Positions 25,211 through 33,031 of a stretch of DNA of 33,108 nt are shown here, piece by piece. The position numbers and the translations under genes were made by a program. The notes under the pieces were generated by a model. It ran no database searches. It was given only the letters and a program-made list of their open reading frames with translations, and had not been told where the DNA came from. Source of the DNA: SAR324 cluster bacterium (GTDB lineage Bacteria; SAR324; NAC60-12); the NCBI GenBank assembly GCA_028282505.1, contig JANQHV010000079.1, positions 1 through 33,108 of the forward strand. The letters are read 5' to 3'. The stretch's first letter is position 1. Each line of letters starts with the position of its first letter.

Positions 25211-26308
25211 ATGGAAAAACGTCAAACTTTCTGGGAAAAAATGCAGGAAAAAGGGTATTCTCGGAGAGATTTTATCAAATTTTGCGCCTGGATTGGCGCA
25301 GCTACGGGGATGCAAACCTCGTCTATTGGGAGTATTGTTCATGCAATGGAAACCAAACCCCGACCACCGGTGCTTTGGTTTCATTTTCAAGAATGCACGT
25401 GCTGTAGTGAATCTTTTGTCAGGAGCGCACATCCCATCGTTGCTGATATCATATTGGATCACATTTCTTTAGATTATACAGAAACTCTACAAGCGGCTTC
25501 TGGACATCAAGCCGAAAAATCTCTACACGACACCATGGAACATTATAAAGGCCAGTACCTGATGCTGGTCGAAGGTTCCATTCCACTGGCCAACAATGGA
25601 GTTTACTGCTGCATTGGAGGTCGAACCTCACTAGACATTGTCAAAGAAGCTGCAGCAGGAGCAGCAGCCGTTGTTGCCTGGGGCAATTGTGCTTATGCCG
25701 GCTGTGTTCAAGGAGCGAAACCCAACCCCACTCAAGCAACCCCCATTCGAGATATCATCAAAGGTAAGCCAATCGTTAATGTGCCTGGATGCCCTCCCAT
25801 TCCAGATGTCATGGCAGGCACTATCGTTCATTACTTAGCCTTTGGCCGCCTTCCTCAATTGGATTCTCAAGGCAGACCCAAGGCCTTTTACTCACGCCGA
25901 GTCCATGACACATGTTATCGTCGTCCCAACTATGATGCAGGCTTGTTCGTCGAAACATTTGACGATGAGAATGCGAAAAAAGGATACTGTCTTTACAAAG
26001 TAGGATGCCGGGGTCCAGTCACTTATAATGCCTGTGCCGTCACAAAATGGAATGAAGCTACCAGTTTCCCGATCCAATCCGGACACGGGTGTATTGGTTG
26101 CAGTGAAGCAGGCAACTGGGACAACGCCCCTCTTTATGACCGTCTTCCAGGAGTACTGGGCTTCACTTCTGAAACCGATGCGGATACAGTTGGTATGGTT
26201 GCAGCCGGTGTAACAGCAGCAGGTCTGGGTTTTCATGCAGTCACTGCCAACGCTCGAAAGCGAAAGCAAATACGTAAGCAAATCGAAGAATCACAAGGAG
26301 GGCAATAA
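25211..26308 (+). CDS. hupS: [NiFe]-hydrogenase small subunit, oxygen-tolerant (group 1d) type
   Basis: A 365-residue iron-sulfur subunit that passes electrons from the H2-splitting site to cytochrome b. It starts with a Tat signal (YSRRDFIKF, 17-25) and is probably cut after residue 45 (VHA). The proximal-cluster region is CTCC (C62, C64, C65) and GNCAYAGC (C160, C165), with C193 in PGCPP. C64 and C165 correspond to the two extra cysteines (C19 and C120, mature numbering) that build the [4Fe-3S] cluster of oxygen-tolerant membrane hydrogenases. Medial and distal cluster ligands (HDTCYRR, GYCLYKVGC, GHGCIGCSE) are present. A hydrophobic C-terminal helix (about 325-345) anchors it in the membrane. 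A GGAAGG site precedes the ATG. Confidence 0.96.
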   Translation: MEKRQTFWEKMQEKGYSRRDFIKFCAWIGAATGMQTSSIGSIVHAMETKPRPPVLWFHFQECTCCSESFVRSAHPIVADIILDHISLDYTETLQAASGHQAEKSLHDTMEHYKGQYLMLVEGSIPLANNGVYCCIGGRTSLDIVKEAAAGAAAVVAWGNCAYAGCVQGAKPNPTQATPIRDIIKGKPIVNVPGCPPIPDVMAGTIVHYLAFGRLPQLDSQGRPKAFYSRRVHDTCYRRPNYDAGLFVETFDDENAKKGYCLYKVGCRGPVTYNACAVTKWNEATSFPIQSGHGCIGCSEAGNWDNAPLYDRLPGVLGFTSETDADTVGMVAAGVTAAGLGFHAVTANARKRKQIRKQIEESQGGQ

Positions 26309-28017
26309 TGGCAAATAGAATCGTAGTAGATCCCGTCACTCGGATCGAAGGCCATCTGCGTATTGAAGCAGAAGTCAAAGATGGGAAAATTGTAGAAGCT
26401 TACAGTTCCGGGACCATGGTCAGGGGTTTAGAAATCATTCTAAAAGGAAGAGATCCCAGAGATGCCTGGGCAATTGTAGAGAGAGTTTGTGGCGTTTGCA
26501 CCACTGTGCATGCTTTAGCATCGATACGTGCAGTCGAAGATGCTTTAGAAATTAAAATTCCTCCCAGTGCGGAATTGGTGCGCAATCTCATGTTTTGCGC
26601 ACAATACATGCAAGATCATGTTGTGCATTTTTATCATTTACACGCACTCGACTGGGTAGATGTTGTCAGCGCACTCAAAGCAGATCCTGCTGAAACCTCA
26701 AAAATCGCACGCAGCATTTCTCCCTGGCCCAAAAGCTCTCCCAAGTATTTTGCAGCCATCCAGGATCGTATTAAAAACTTTGTAGCCAGTGGCCAGCTTG
26801 GTATTTTTGCCAATGCGTACTGGGGACATCCGGCCTACAAGCTTCCTCCAGAAATCAATTTATTAGGAGTGGCTCATTATCTGGAAGCACTGGAATGGCA
26901 AAAAGAGATTGTTAAAATTCATGCGATTTTTGGCGGAAAAAATCCACATCCCAATTATGTGGTAGGAGGCATGCCCTGTTCCATTAATATAGATGAAGTC
27001 AATGCCATCAATATCGAGCGTTTGTCCCACGTCAAATCCTTATTGCAAGAAGCTAAGACCTTTGTGGAGCAAGTATACATCCCGGATGTTCTGGCAGTGG
27101 CTCCTTATTATACCGATTGGGCAGGAATTGGGGGCGGTCTTACCAATTACCTGGTTTATGGCGATTTACCAACCAATGGATATAACGATCCTTCCAGCTT
27201 TAAATTCCCTCAAGGCATTATCCTGAACCGTAACCTCAATGAGGTGGTTCCTTTTGATGTGAACAAGGTCGAAGAATATATTGCCCGCTCCTGGTATACT
27301 TATGGTATTGGAAACGAGAAAGGGAAGCATCCCTGGGAAGGTGAAACGACTCTGAACTATACAGGGCCTCAACCACCTTATGAATTCTTGAATGTGGAGG
27401 AAAAGTACAGTTGGCTGAAAACGCCACGTTGGGACGGCATGCCAATGGAAGTCGGTCCACTGGCCAGAATGTTGGTTGGCTATGCGTCTGGCAAGGATGA
27501 ATTTAAGGAAGTGGTCAATGGCGCATTAACTAAGCTGAATGTGCCAGCCACTGTTTTATTTTCTACTCTGGGCAGGACTGCGGCTAGAGCCTTGGAAACC
27601 CAGTTAATTGCCAATTGGTCTATGGAATTTTTTGATCAATTGATGACCAACATCAAAAATGGGGAGACCCGCATGTTCAACAATGAAAAGTGGGAACCCA
27701 GCACCTGGCCTGCTAGAGCCAAAGGTGTCGGTTTAACAGAGGCACCACGCGGAACATTGTCACATTTTATCAATATCAAAAATACGAGAATTGACAATTA
27801 CCAGTTGGTGGTACCATCGACCTGGAACGCCTCTCCGAAAGATCCGAAAGGGCAGCGTTCTGCCTATGAGGAATCTTTGATAGGAACACCAGTTGCTGAT
27901 ATCGAACAGCCTCTGGAAATTATCCGCACCATCCATTCCTTCGATCCTTGCTTGGCATGTGCGGTTCATTTGTATGATGAAAACGGAAGTTATGTCCATC
28001 AACTCAATACGTTTTAG
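26308..28017 (+). CDS. hupL: [NiFe]-hydrogenase large subunit
   Basis: The 569-residue catalytic subunit that splits H2 at a Ni-Fe(CN)2CO site. The nickel and iron ligands are RVCGVC (C61, C64) and DPCLACAVH (C548, C551, H554). The 15-residue tail after H554 (LYDENGSYVHQLNTF) is the peptide normally removed by the HupD protease after nickel insertion. The protein has no signal of its own and should travel with HupS through the Tat system. Its start shares one base with the hupS stop (TAATG). Both ends are intact, so the enzyme should be functional if HypC-F exist elsewhere. Confidence 0.97.
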   Translation: MANRIVVDPVTRIEGHLRIEAEVKDGKIVEAYSSGTMVRGLEIILKGRDPRDAWAIVERVCGVCTTVHALASIRAVEDALEIKIPPSAELVRNLMFCAQYMQDHVVHFYHLHALDWVDVVSALKADPAETSKIARSISPWPKSSPKYFAAIQDRIKNFVASGQLGIFANAYWGHPAYKLPPEINLLGVAHYLEALEWQKEIVKIHAIFGGKNPHPNYVVGGMPCSINIDEVNAINIERLSHVKSLLQEAKTFVEQVYIPDVLAVAPYYTDWAGIGGGLTNYLVYGDLPTNGYNDPSSFKFPQGIILNRNLNEVVPFDVNKVEEYIARSWYTYGIGNEKGKHPWEGETTLNYTGPQPPYEFLNVEEKYSWLKTPRWDGMPMEVGPLARMLVGYASGKDEFKEVVNGALTKLNVPATVLFSTLGRTAARALETQLIANWSMEFFDQLMTNIKNGETRMFNNEKWEPSTWPARAKGVGLTEAPRGTLSHFINIKNTRIDNYQLVVPSTWNASPKDPKGQRSAYEESLIGTPVADIEQPLEIIRTIHSFDPCLACAVHLYDENGSYVHQLNTF

Positions 28018-28025
28018 GAGGTTTT

Positions 28026-28724
28026 ATGGAACAAAAAGGCCCTTCGCGTGTGACCTATGTATGGCAGCTGCCGGTTCGTCTATTTCACTGGATCAATGCA
28101 CTCTGTATTGTTGTGCTGATCATCACGGGTTACTTGATCGGTGATCCTCCTGCTCTGCAAAACTCACAGGAAGCTCATTTCGGTCACTGGTTTGGCACTG
28201 TGCGCATGGTGCATTTTGCTGCTGCCTATGTGTTTTTGTTTGTCTGGATTTATCGGTTGGTCTGGGCCTTCATGGGCAACGAATACGCACGCTGGACCAA
28301 CTACCTTCCCTTGTCTAAAAAACAATGGGAAGAGTTCAAAGATGTCATTGCCATCGACGTGTTTATGATGGTGGAAGAAAGAGAAATCCACAGTCCAGGG
28401 CACAACAGTGTGGCCTGCTTTTCCTATGTTTTACTAGGATTGGCCTCACTTTTCCAAATTGTGACTGGATTTGGATTGCTGGCCCCCATGAGCGAGTGGT
28501 GGATTGCTGATCTTTTCACCTGGATTGTCCCGTTGATGGATGGTGATACGAGTGTGCGTTTCTGGCATCATCTGATGATGTGGTTTTTCATCATTTTCAT
28601 CATGGTGCATCTCTATATTGTGGCTTTTCATGATTATGTGGAAGCCAGAGGCACGACTTCTTCCATGATTGGAGGCTGGAAGTTTGTGGAAGAAAAAGAC
28701 TTACAGAAAAATCCTCCAAAATAA
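28026..28724 (+). CDS. hupC: Hydrogenase b-type cytochrome subunit
   Basis: A 232-residue membrane protein with four expected transmembrane helices and histidines suited to two b hemes, including RLFHWINALCIVVL near the start and the paired FWHHLMMWFFIIFIMVHLYIVAFHD near the end. It anchors the HupSL dimer on the periplasmic side and passes electrons to the quinone pool. AGGAGG lies 6 bases before the ATG, eight bases after hupL. It is the expected partner for a group 1d hydrogenase. Confidence 0.94.
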   Translation: MEQKGPSRVTYVWQLPVRLFHWINALCIVVLIITGYLIGDPPALQNSQEAHFGHWFGTVRMVHFAAAYVFLFVWIYRLVWAFMGNEYARWTNYLPLSKKQWEEFKDVIAIDVFMMVEEREIHSPGHNSVACFSYVLLGLASLFQIVTGFGLLAPMSEWWIADLFTWIVPLMDGDTSVRFWHHLMMWFFIIFIMVHLYIVAFHDYVEARGTTSSMIGGWKFVEEKDLQKNPPK

Positions 28725-28750
28725 TAACTAATCGTCCAACAGCATAAAAG

Positions 28751-29227
28751 ATGGGAACTTCGGAGTCTATTCTGATTTTAGGAATTGGTAATTTGTTGTT
28801 GGGCGATGAGGGCATTGGGGTCCATACCATTCAAGCTCTGGAGAAATTGAGCTTTCCTGACAATGTGCAGTTGCTGGATGGTGGCACGGGCGGATTTCAC
28901 CTCCTTTCCCATCTGGAGGGACATGCTTGTGTCATTTTGATTGATGCCACCATTGATGGCAAACCGCCAGGCACCCTCTCTGTGATCAAGCCCAAATATT
29001 CTTCGGACTTCCCCAAAACACTGAGTGCCCATGACATTGGTCTGAAAGATTTGGTGGAGTCCTCTGCCTTGCTTGGTCATCTTCCCCAAATTATCCTGAT
29101 TACGGTCTCCATCGCAGATTTACAACCGATGACCATGGACTTGACTCCAGCCGTCGCACAATCCATTCCTCAGGTAGTTGATACCATTCAGACAACTCTG
29201 CAAAAACTCCTGGCACAACAGACCTAA
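28751..29227 (+). CDS. hupD: Hydrogenase maturation endopeptidase
   Basis: A 158-residue protease of the HybD/HyaD family that clips the HupL C-terminal peptide once nickel is in place. It begins ILILGIGNLLLGDEGIG, and the three nickel-sensing residues are E20 (GDEGIG), D65 (ILIDATIDG) and H94 (SAHDIG). It follows hupC by 26 bases and ends the hup transcription unit in this window. No hypCDEF genes follow, so further maturation genes must lie elsewhere. Confidence 0.93.
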   Translation: MGTSESILILGIGNLLLGDEGIGVHTIQALEKLSFPDNVQLLDGGTGGFHLLSHLEGHACVILIDATIDGKPPGTLSVIKPKYSSDFPKTLSAHDIGLKDLVESSALLGHLPQIILITVSIADLQPMTMDLTPAVAQSIPQVVDTIQTTLQKLLAQQT

Positions 29228-29252
29228 TTATCCCATTGCCTTTTGCATTGAT

Positions 29253-29270
29253 GCTCATATTATTATGAGC
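29253..29270. terminator. Short hairpin between hupD and hicB
   Basis: GCTCATA and TATGAGC are perfect 7-base arms with a TTAT loop, 26 bases after the hupD stop. The following tract (TACTATTTC) is weakly T-rich. It could end the hup transcript or serve as an operator for the hicBA pair; I cannot separate the two. Confidence 0.35.
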
Positions 29271-29298
29271 TACTATTTCAACTAATCAGTGGATTTTC

Positions 29299-29312
29299 AC
29301 GCAACTTGGTAT
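29299..29312. repeat. Solitary end matching the 32.6-kb inverted-repeat element
   Basis: ACGCAACTTGGTAT is identical to the outer 14 bases of the right terminal repeat of the element at 32625-32735, and is preceded by TTTTC where the element has TTTTA. No matching left end is seen nearby. It is either the remnant of a degraded copy or an unused target-like sequence, 22 bases before the hicB gene. Confidence 0.45.
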
Positions 29313-29334
29313 AAGAACTCTTTCAGGTAAAGAT

Positions 29335-29598
29335 ATGGATTTTTATACATACGTCACACGAAGAATTGGTAAACATGTTCTCGCTCTTTGTCTTGAAAAT
29401 GGGGCCACTTCACAAGGGAATTCAAAAGAAGAAGCAATTGAAAAACTCAACGATGCAGTGGCCAGTTTGAATGAAGCAATGGCTGATGATTCAGAACTGG
29501 CGACCTCACCTATTTCTATCAATGAGCTCCATGAATTTATGGCTATTGAGAATGCCTCTCTTACAGAGATTTTAGAATTACAGGCAGTTCATGCCTAA
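29335..29598 (+). CDS. hicB: HicB-like antitoxin
   Basis: An 87-residue protein with a small partial RNase H-like fold typical of HicB: CLENGATSQGNSKEEAIEKLNDAVASLNEAM follows the family pattern (GATSQGNSKEEALENL). It overlaps the HicA-like gene by 8 bases. It lacks an obvious C-terminal DNA-binding domain. The order here is antitoxin first, toxin second, the reverse of the classic hicAB order but common. It would block the toxin and may repress its own promoter. Confidence 0.8.
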   Translation: MDFYTYVTRRIGKHVLALCLENGATSQGNSKEEAIEKLNDAVASLNEAMADDSELATSPISINELHEFMAIENASLTEILELQAVHA

Positions 29599-29836
29599 GA
29601 ATATCCCATCACTCAAACCACGACAACTCATTAAATTGCTGCGATCTGCTGGTATTGAATATTATCGACAAGGCAAAGGAGACCATACTCTGTATGTAAG
29701 AAGGTGGAACAACAACAAAAAAGTAGTTCCTATTGATACAGGATTGAGTGAATTTTCCTCTGTCTATGTTTTACGTATCTTTAGACAATTCGGGTTCAAC
29801 GATCAGGAAATTGAAGAAATTATCAGGAAGACTTGA
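29591..29836 (+). CDS. hicA: HicA-like mRNA interferase toxin
   Basis: An 81-residue double-stranded-RNA-binding-like toxin. PSLKPRQLIKLLRSAGIEYYRQGKGDHTLYV matches the HicA/YcfA opening, with the catalytic histidine in GDH (usually GSH), and RIFRQFGF matches the C-terminal ILRQAGL helix. It should cleave mRNA in a translation-independent way when released. It is encoded just after the HicB-like gene. The region between (RRWNNNKKVVPIDTG) is a little longer and more basic than in the common form. Confidence 0.85.
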   Translation: MPKNIPSLKPRQLIKLLRSAGIEYYRQGKGDHTLYVRRWNNNKKVVPIDTGLSEFSSVYVLRIFRQFGFNDQEIEEIIRKT

Positions 29837-29890
29837 CCACCTCACAATTTGATAGCAAGTAAAAGAGACATGGTCAAAATTGATAATGCC

Positions 29891-32509
29891 TTAGAAAACG
29901 TCAGGAACCTTGGGCAATGACAACCACGGCGCAAACTTGTTATAAAGCTTGGTCACTTTCCGTGCCAGAGCCATACCGTTCTCGACTCCTTTCACGGCTT
30001 TGTGGTAATCCGAGTTCTCATCAGCGACTTTTTCCAGAAAACGCTTCATTTTGTTCATTGGTTTCTTCAACTCTTTTTTATTGTCCTCCGCACTGACCTC
30101 ATCCAGACCGTCTTCAATGCGCTGCACTTCTTCTTTCAAGTTTGGGTCAGCATCAGCCATCAATTGACTCAAAGCGGCAAAATCATTTTGCAGGGCCGGT
30201 AAGTCCACCTGCACCTGGATATCTATTTTAATGCTGTTATGAACTTCTAGTGTATGGTGGGTAGCGACATTAATATTGGGCTGAAAGACAATTTCTGTAT
30301 GCCCTCGTTGATATTTGCTTTGCATTCTTTCTTGCCGAACTCGGCTTTCCTCAAAACCATCCAGCAGGGTTTTGATATGGACTTCCTCAATATTTTTTTC
30401 ACAAGTAATGGTTTCCTTGCCTTTTTCCTCACAACGCAACAGAAAATTATAAGGAAACCGATGAGAGCAATCTTTCTGACAGGTACAGGGGATTTTTTCC
30501 GCGTAATTGATCTTTTTGATGCTTCTGTGGATGGCGGCAAAGTGAGAGCGGATCACAGCCAAAAAATCCCGTTTGCTGGAACCCTGAATCTGGATAGTGG
30601 CAATGCGGGTATAGGGATTGATTTTGATCAGGGCCTCGCTGTTTTCATATCTCAAATAGGCTCCCTCACGCCAGCAAAGCATTTTGCCCTTTTGTTCAAT
30701 CACATACTCGTGCAACCGCACAATCAAACGAGTGATCACCCCTGCTGGCAGAAACTGATAATGGTACTCAAACCACAGACAGTTCTCCGTGCTCCAGTCG
30801 TACTTCACCGCTTTGGGCAGCAACAGTTCTGCTACAATGTGTTTGCCTGAGTCGCCAAAGGGAAAGGACAGTTCAAAATTAGCCATCAAGCGAAGAATGA
30901 TGGGGTAGCGGCTTTCGGGATACCTCCCACGATCCGACCAGATGATTGGCAAATCACTCTCATGCAAAATACCGTTGCGCTTCTTCACACTCGGCGCATC
31001 CAGGACTTTATAGACGGCATCCGTGCCCCATTCCGGTTGAATGATGATGTATTGTTTTAATAGCTTGTCCTGGTGAAAATGCAGAATGATGCCCAGGTCG
31101 TGCAAATAACAGCTCAAGGTATGCGCTTCCTCTTGATTGATTTTGGCTTTTTTACAAACTTTCAGATACCTGGAATAAGGAATCAGGGTCAATTGAGTGT
31201 CTTCCAGGGCTTTGCGCACACGCAGCCAGGAGTTGGGCCAAAAGGTGCCCATCAAGGGCATCTTCCAGGCGTAGTCTTTGATAAATTCTCTCAATTCTTC
31301 AATCCCCCGACCACTTTTAGAGCTGGTTTTGCCAGACAACTTCACTTGAGGAAAACGCTCCTTGATGTCCTGGATATTGAGGTTTTTGGAGCGTTCATCG
31401 GCTTTATTCATCACAATGATCACCGGGCTGTCCGCAGCAAACGTCTCAATGGTTTTCAGCCAGTAATCGATCCGTCCATATTCTTCTTCCTGCCGGGCGT
31501 CCCACACCAGAATATAAAGAGAGCGTTGGGTTAGAAAAAACTGGTGAGTGGCGTGATAAATCTCTTGCCCTCCAAAATCCCAGACATTCAATCGCATCGG
31601 CTGGTTACGTGTTTTATCCGTTTCAATGTTCCAATGCTGGATGTCAATTCCTTCTGTCGAAACTTCCCCCTCTTCAAAAGTATCGTGGATCAAACGTTGC
31701 CGCAAACAGGTCTTGCCCACGCCTCCCTGCCCCAGCATTAGCAGCTTGCCTTCATACAGTTCTTTCCCCCCTTTGTTGAGATTTTTGAAATAGGCTTTAA
31801 TCGCCGGTAATCCTTGATTGATCACTTCTGGAGGAGGAGTTTCGAAGGAATTTTTATGACCAGCAACCATTTCAGCCAGTTCATTATACAACTTCAACTC
31901 TCTCAGATTTTTTAAATGGAGAATTTGATTTGAAATCTGTTTGAGTTGATTTGCCGCCAAATCTATTGTTTCCAGTTTTGGTAAGTGATAAAGCTCTAGT
32001 GGGAGTTCTTTTAAAAGATTGTTAGACAAATAAAGTTGTTTTAGATTTTCTAATTTTCCAATGGCTGCCGGAAGCTCACCTAATTTATTTTCCCATAAAC
32101 TGAGAGATTGTAGATTTTTTAATTCTCCGATTTCTGCTGGAAGCTCGCTTAACTTATTAGACGGTAAACTGAGAGATTGTAGATTTTTTAATTCTCCGAT
32201 TTCTGCTGGAAGCTCGCTTAATTCATTAAAATATAACTCGAGAGATTGTAGATTTTTTAATTCTCTGATTTCTGCTGGAAGCTCGCTTAATTCATTATTT
32301 CGTAAATTGAGAGATTGTAGATTTTTTAATTGCCCAATTTCTGCCGGAAGCTCGCTTAATTTATTAAAAGATAAATCGAGAGAATGTAGATTTTTTAGTT
32401 GCCCTATTTCTGTTGGAAGAGACCCTAATTCATTAGCGGATAAATCAAGCTCAGTAGCCTTTGTTTGTTTGGCCTGACGGATGATTTTCAGTAGTTCTTT
32501 TTGGTCCAT
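29891..32509 (-). CDS. LRR-Roc-COR (ROCO) GTPase
   Basis: An 872-residue multidomain protein. Residues about 17-205 are eight leucine-rich repeats of 23 residues (LQSLxLxxNxLSELPAEIGxLKN). The Roc GTPase has P-loop GQGGVGKT (260-267), DFGGQE (311-316) and NKAD (368-371), followed by a COR dimerisation region (about 415-620). A cysteine cluster CTCQKDC with C693 and C703 follows at about 675-703, perhaps a zinc knuckle. The C-terminal 130 residues are charged helices ending in a hydrophobic patch. No kinase domain is present. Bacterial ROCO proteins are GTPase switches of largely unknown role; sensing or defence is possible. No ribosome-binding site is evident. The LRR part is encoded by 69-bp near-identical tandem repeats. 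Confidence 0.93.
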   Translation of the reverse strand: MDQKELLKIIRQAKQTKATELDLSANELGSLPTEIGQLKNLHSLDLSFNKLSELPAEIGQLKNLQSLNLRNNELSELPAEIRELKNLQSLELYFNELSELPAEIGELKNLQSLSLPSNKLSELPAEIGELKNLQSLSLWENKLGELPAAIGKLENLKQLYLSNNLLKELPLELYHLPKLETIDLAANQLKQISNQILHLKNLRELKLYNELAEMVAGHKNSFETPPPEVINQGLPAIKAYFKNLNKGGKELYEGKLLMLGQGGVGKTCLRQRLIHDTFEEGEVSTEGIDIQHWNIETDKTRNQPMRLNVWDFGGQEIYHATHQFFLTQRSLYILVWDARQEEEYGRIDYWLKTIETFAADSPVIIVMNKADERSKNLNIQDIKERFPQVKLSGKTSSKSGRGIEELREFIKDYAWKMPLMGTFWPNSWLRVRKALEDTQLTLIPYSRYLKVCKKAKINQEEAHTLSCYLHDLGIILHFHQDKLLKQYIIIQPEWGTDAVYKVLDAPSVKKRNGILHESDLPIIWSDRGRYPESRYPIILRLMANFELSFPFGDSGKHIVAELLLPKAVKYDWSTENCLWFEYHYQFLPAGVITRLIVRLHEYVIEQKGKMLCWREGAYLRYENSEALIKINPYTRIATIQIQGSSKRDFLAVIRSHFAAIHRSIKKINYAEKIPCTCQKDCSHRFPYNFLLRCEEKGKETITCEKNIEEVHIKTLLDGFEESRVRQERMQSKYQRGHTEIVFQPNINVATHHTLEVHNSIKIDIQVQVDLPALQNDFAALSQLMADADPNLKEEVQRIEDGLDEVSAEDNKKELKKPMNKMKRFLEKVADENSDYHKAVKGVENGMALARKVTKLYNKFAPWLSLPKVPDVF
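32102..32446. repeat. 69-bp coding tandem repeats in the LRR region
   Basis: Five copies start at 32102, 32171, 32240, 32309 and 32378, exactly 69 bases (23 codons) apart. The first two share more than 50 identical bases in a row, far more than the protein needs, so the array has expanded recently by duplication or is kept uniform by recombination. Copy number is likely to vary between strains, changing the ligand-binding face of the protein. Confidence 0.85.
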
Positions 32510-32624
32510 TGTTGTTTTGATGGGATAACGGGGTTCTCTGATGGAGTTGATGAATCAGGCAATGTCACCTGTTTGGAGCATTTCATATGGATAGTACCCT
32601 TTGACTGTGTTCGAGGATGATTTT

Positions 32625-32735
32625 ATACCAAGTTGCGTTTAAAAAAGTGACAATACTTTTAATTCTTCTCCCTGGGGAGAGGACTAAAGTGAGGGGATAA
32701 AAATGCTTGTCACTTTTTTAAACGCAACTTGGTAT
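32625..32735. mobile_element. 111-bp MITE-like element with perfect 29-bp inverted ends
   Basis: ATACCAAGTTGCGTTTAAAA at 32625 starts a 29-base arm (32625-32653) whose exact reverse complement is at 32707-32735. The 53-base core contains CTTCTCCCTGGGGAGAGG and GTGAGGGG, a motif style common in dispersed bacterial repeats. A TA dinucleotide lies near both tips (TA-CCAAG and CTTGG-TA), which would fit a TA target duplication as made by IS630/Tc1-type transposases. The element is too small to encode a protein, so it would need a transposase from elsewhere. Confidence 0.75.
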
Positions 32736-32841
32736 TACCTCATTTTTTTCAATCTTTTTCGAATCCGATCTTTCGAGTGCTCTTAGTACAAATATTCACA
32801 ATAAAGTACACAAATCCATATTCTTAAGATATTGAACATGT

Positions 32842-32912
32842 ACGGTAGCGTCGGCCTACGTGCCGACTCAAATATCAGGTACTTTGCCGCCATGTAAGGC
32901 GGCGCTACCATA
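32842..32912. repeat. Two-hairpin REP/BIME-like palindromic element
   Basis: Hairpin 1 is GTCGGC-CTACGT-GCCGAC (32850-32867) and hairpin 2 is GCCGCC-ATGTAA-GGCGGC (32886-32903). The outer flanks ACGGTAGCG and CGCTACCAT are themselves imperfect inverted repeats, so the whole 71 bp can fold as one structure. GC-rich against an AT-rich gap, it looks like a REP-type dispersed element. Confidence 0.65.
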
Positions 32913-33031
32913 ACGTCACCAATCTAACATTCCGTTTGGTCTACATTCGGGCAAAACGCCAAAACGATCTCTACAAATAGATTTTTCGTGTTTTTTTGTG
33001 AGGGGCTGACCTTTCAGTTTCGTGGGCTCCA

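Larger units (their letters stand above)
32510..33031. other. Intergenic stretch with repeat elements upstream of the ROCO gene
   Basis: About 520 bp with no gene. It holds the 111-bp inverted-repeat element (32625-32735) and the two-hairpin element (32842-32912). The promoter for the ROCO gene should lie in the first 115 bp but was not identified. Nothing recognisable was seen between 32913 and 33031. Confidence 0.6.

Noticed and set aside
30254-30850. 198-aa plus-strand ORF opposite the ROCO gene
   Set aside because: Antisense shadow of the ROCO C-terminal half, no family pattern.
32102-32446. Regularly spaced repeats that might suggest a CRISPR array
   Set aside because: The period is 69 bp, repeats and intervals are all in frame within an LRR domain, and there are no unique spacers or cas genes.
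32061-32477. 138-aa plus-strand ORF with a repeated SAGSSLN pattern
   Set aside because: It is the antisense shadow of the 69-bp LRR-coding repeats; the minus frame gives a textbook LRR protein.
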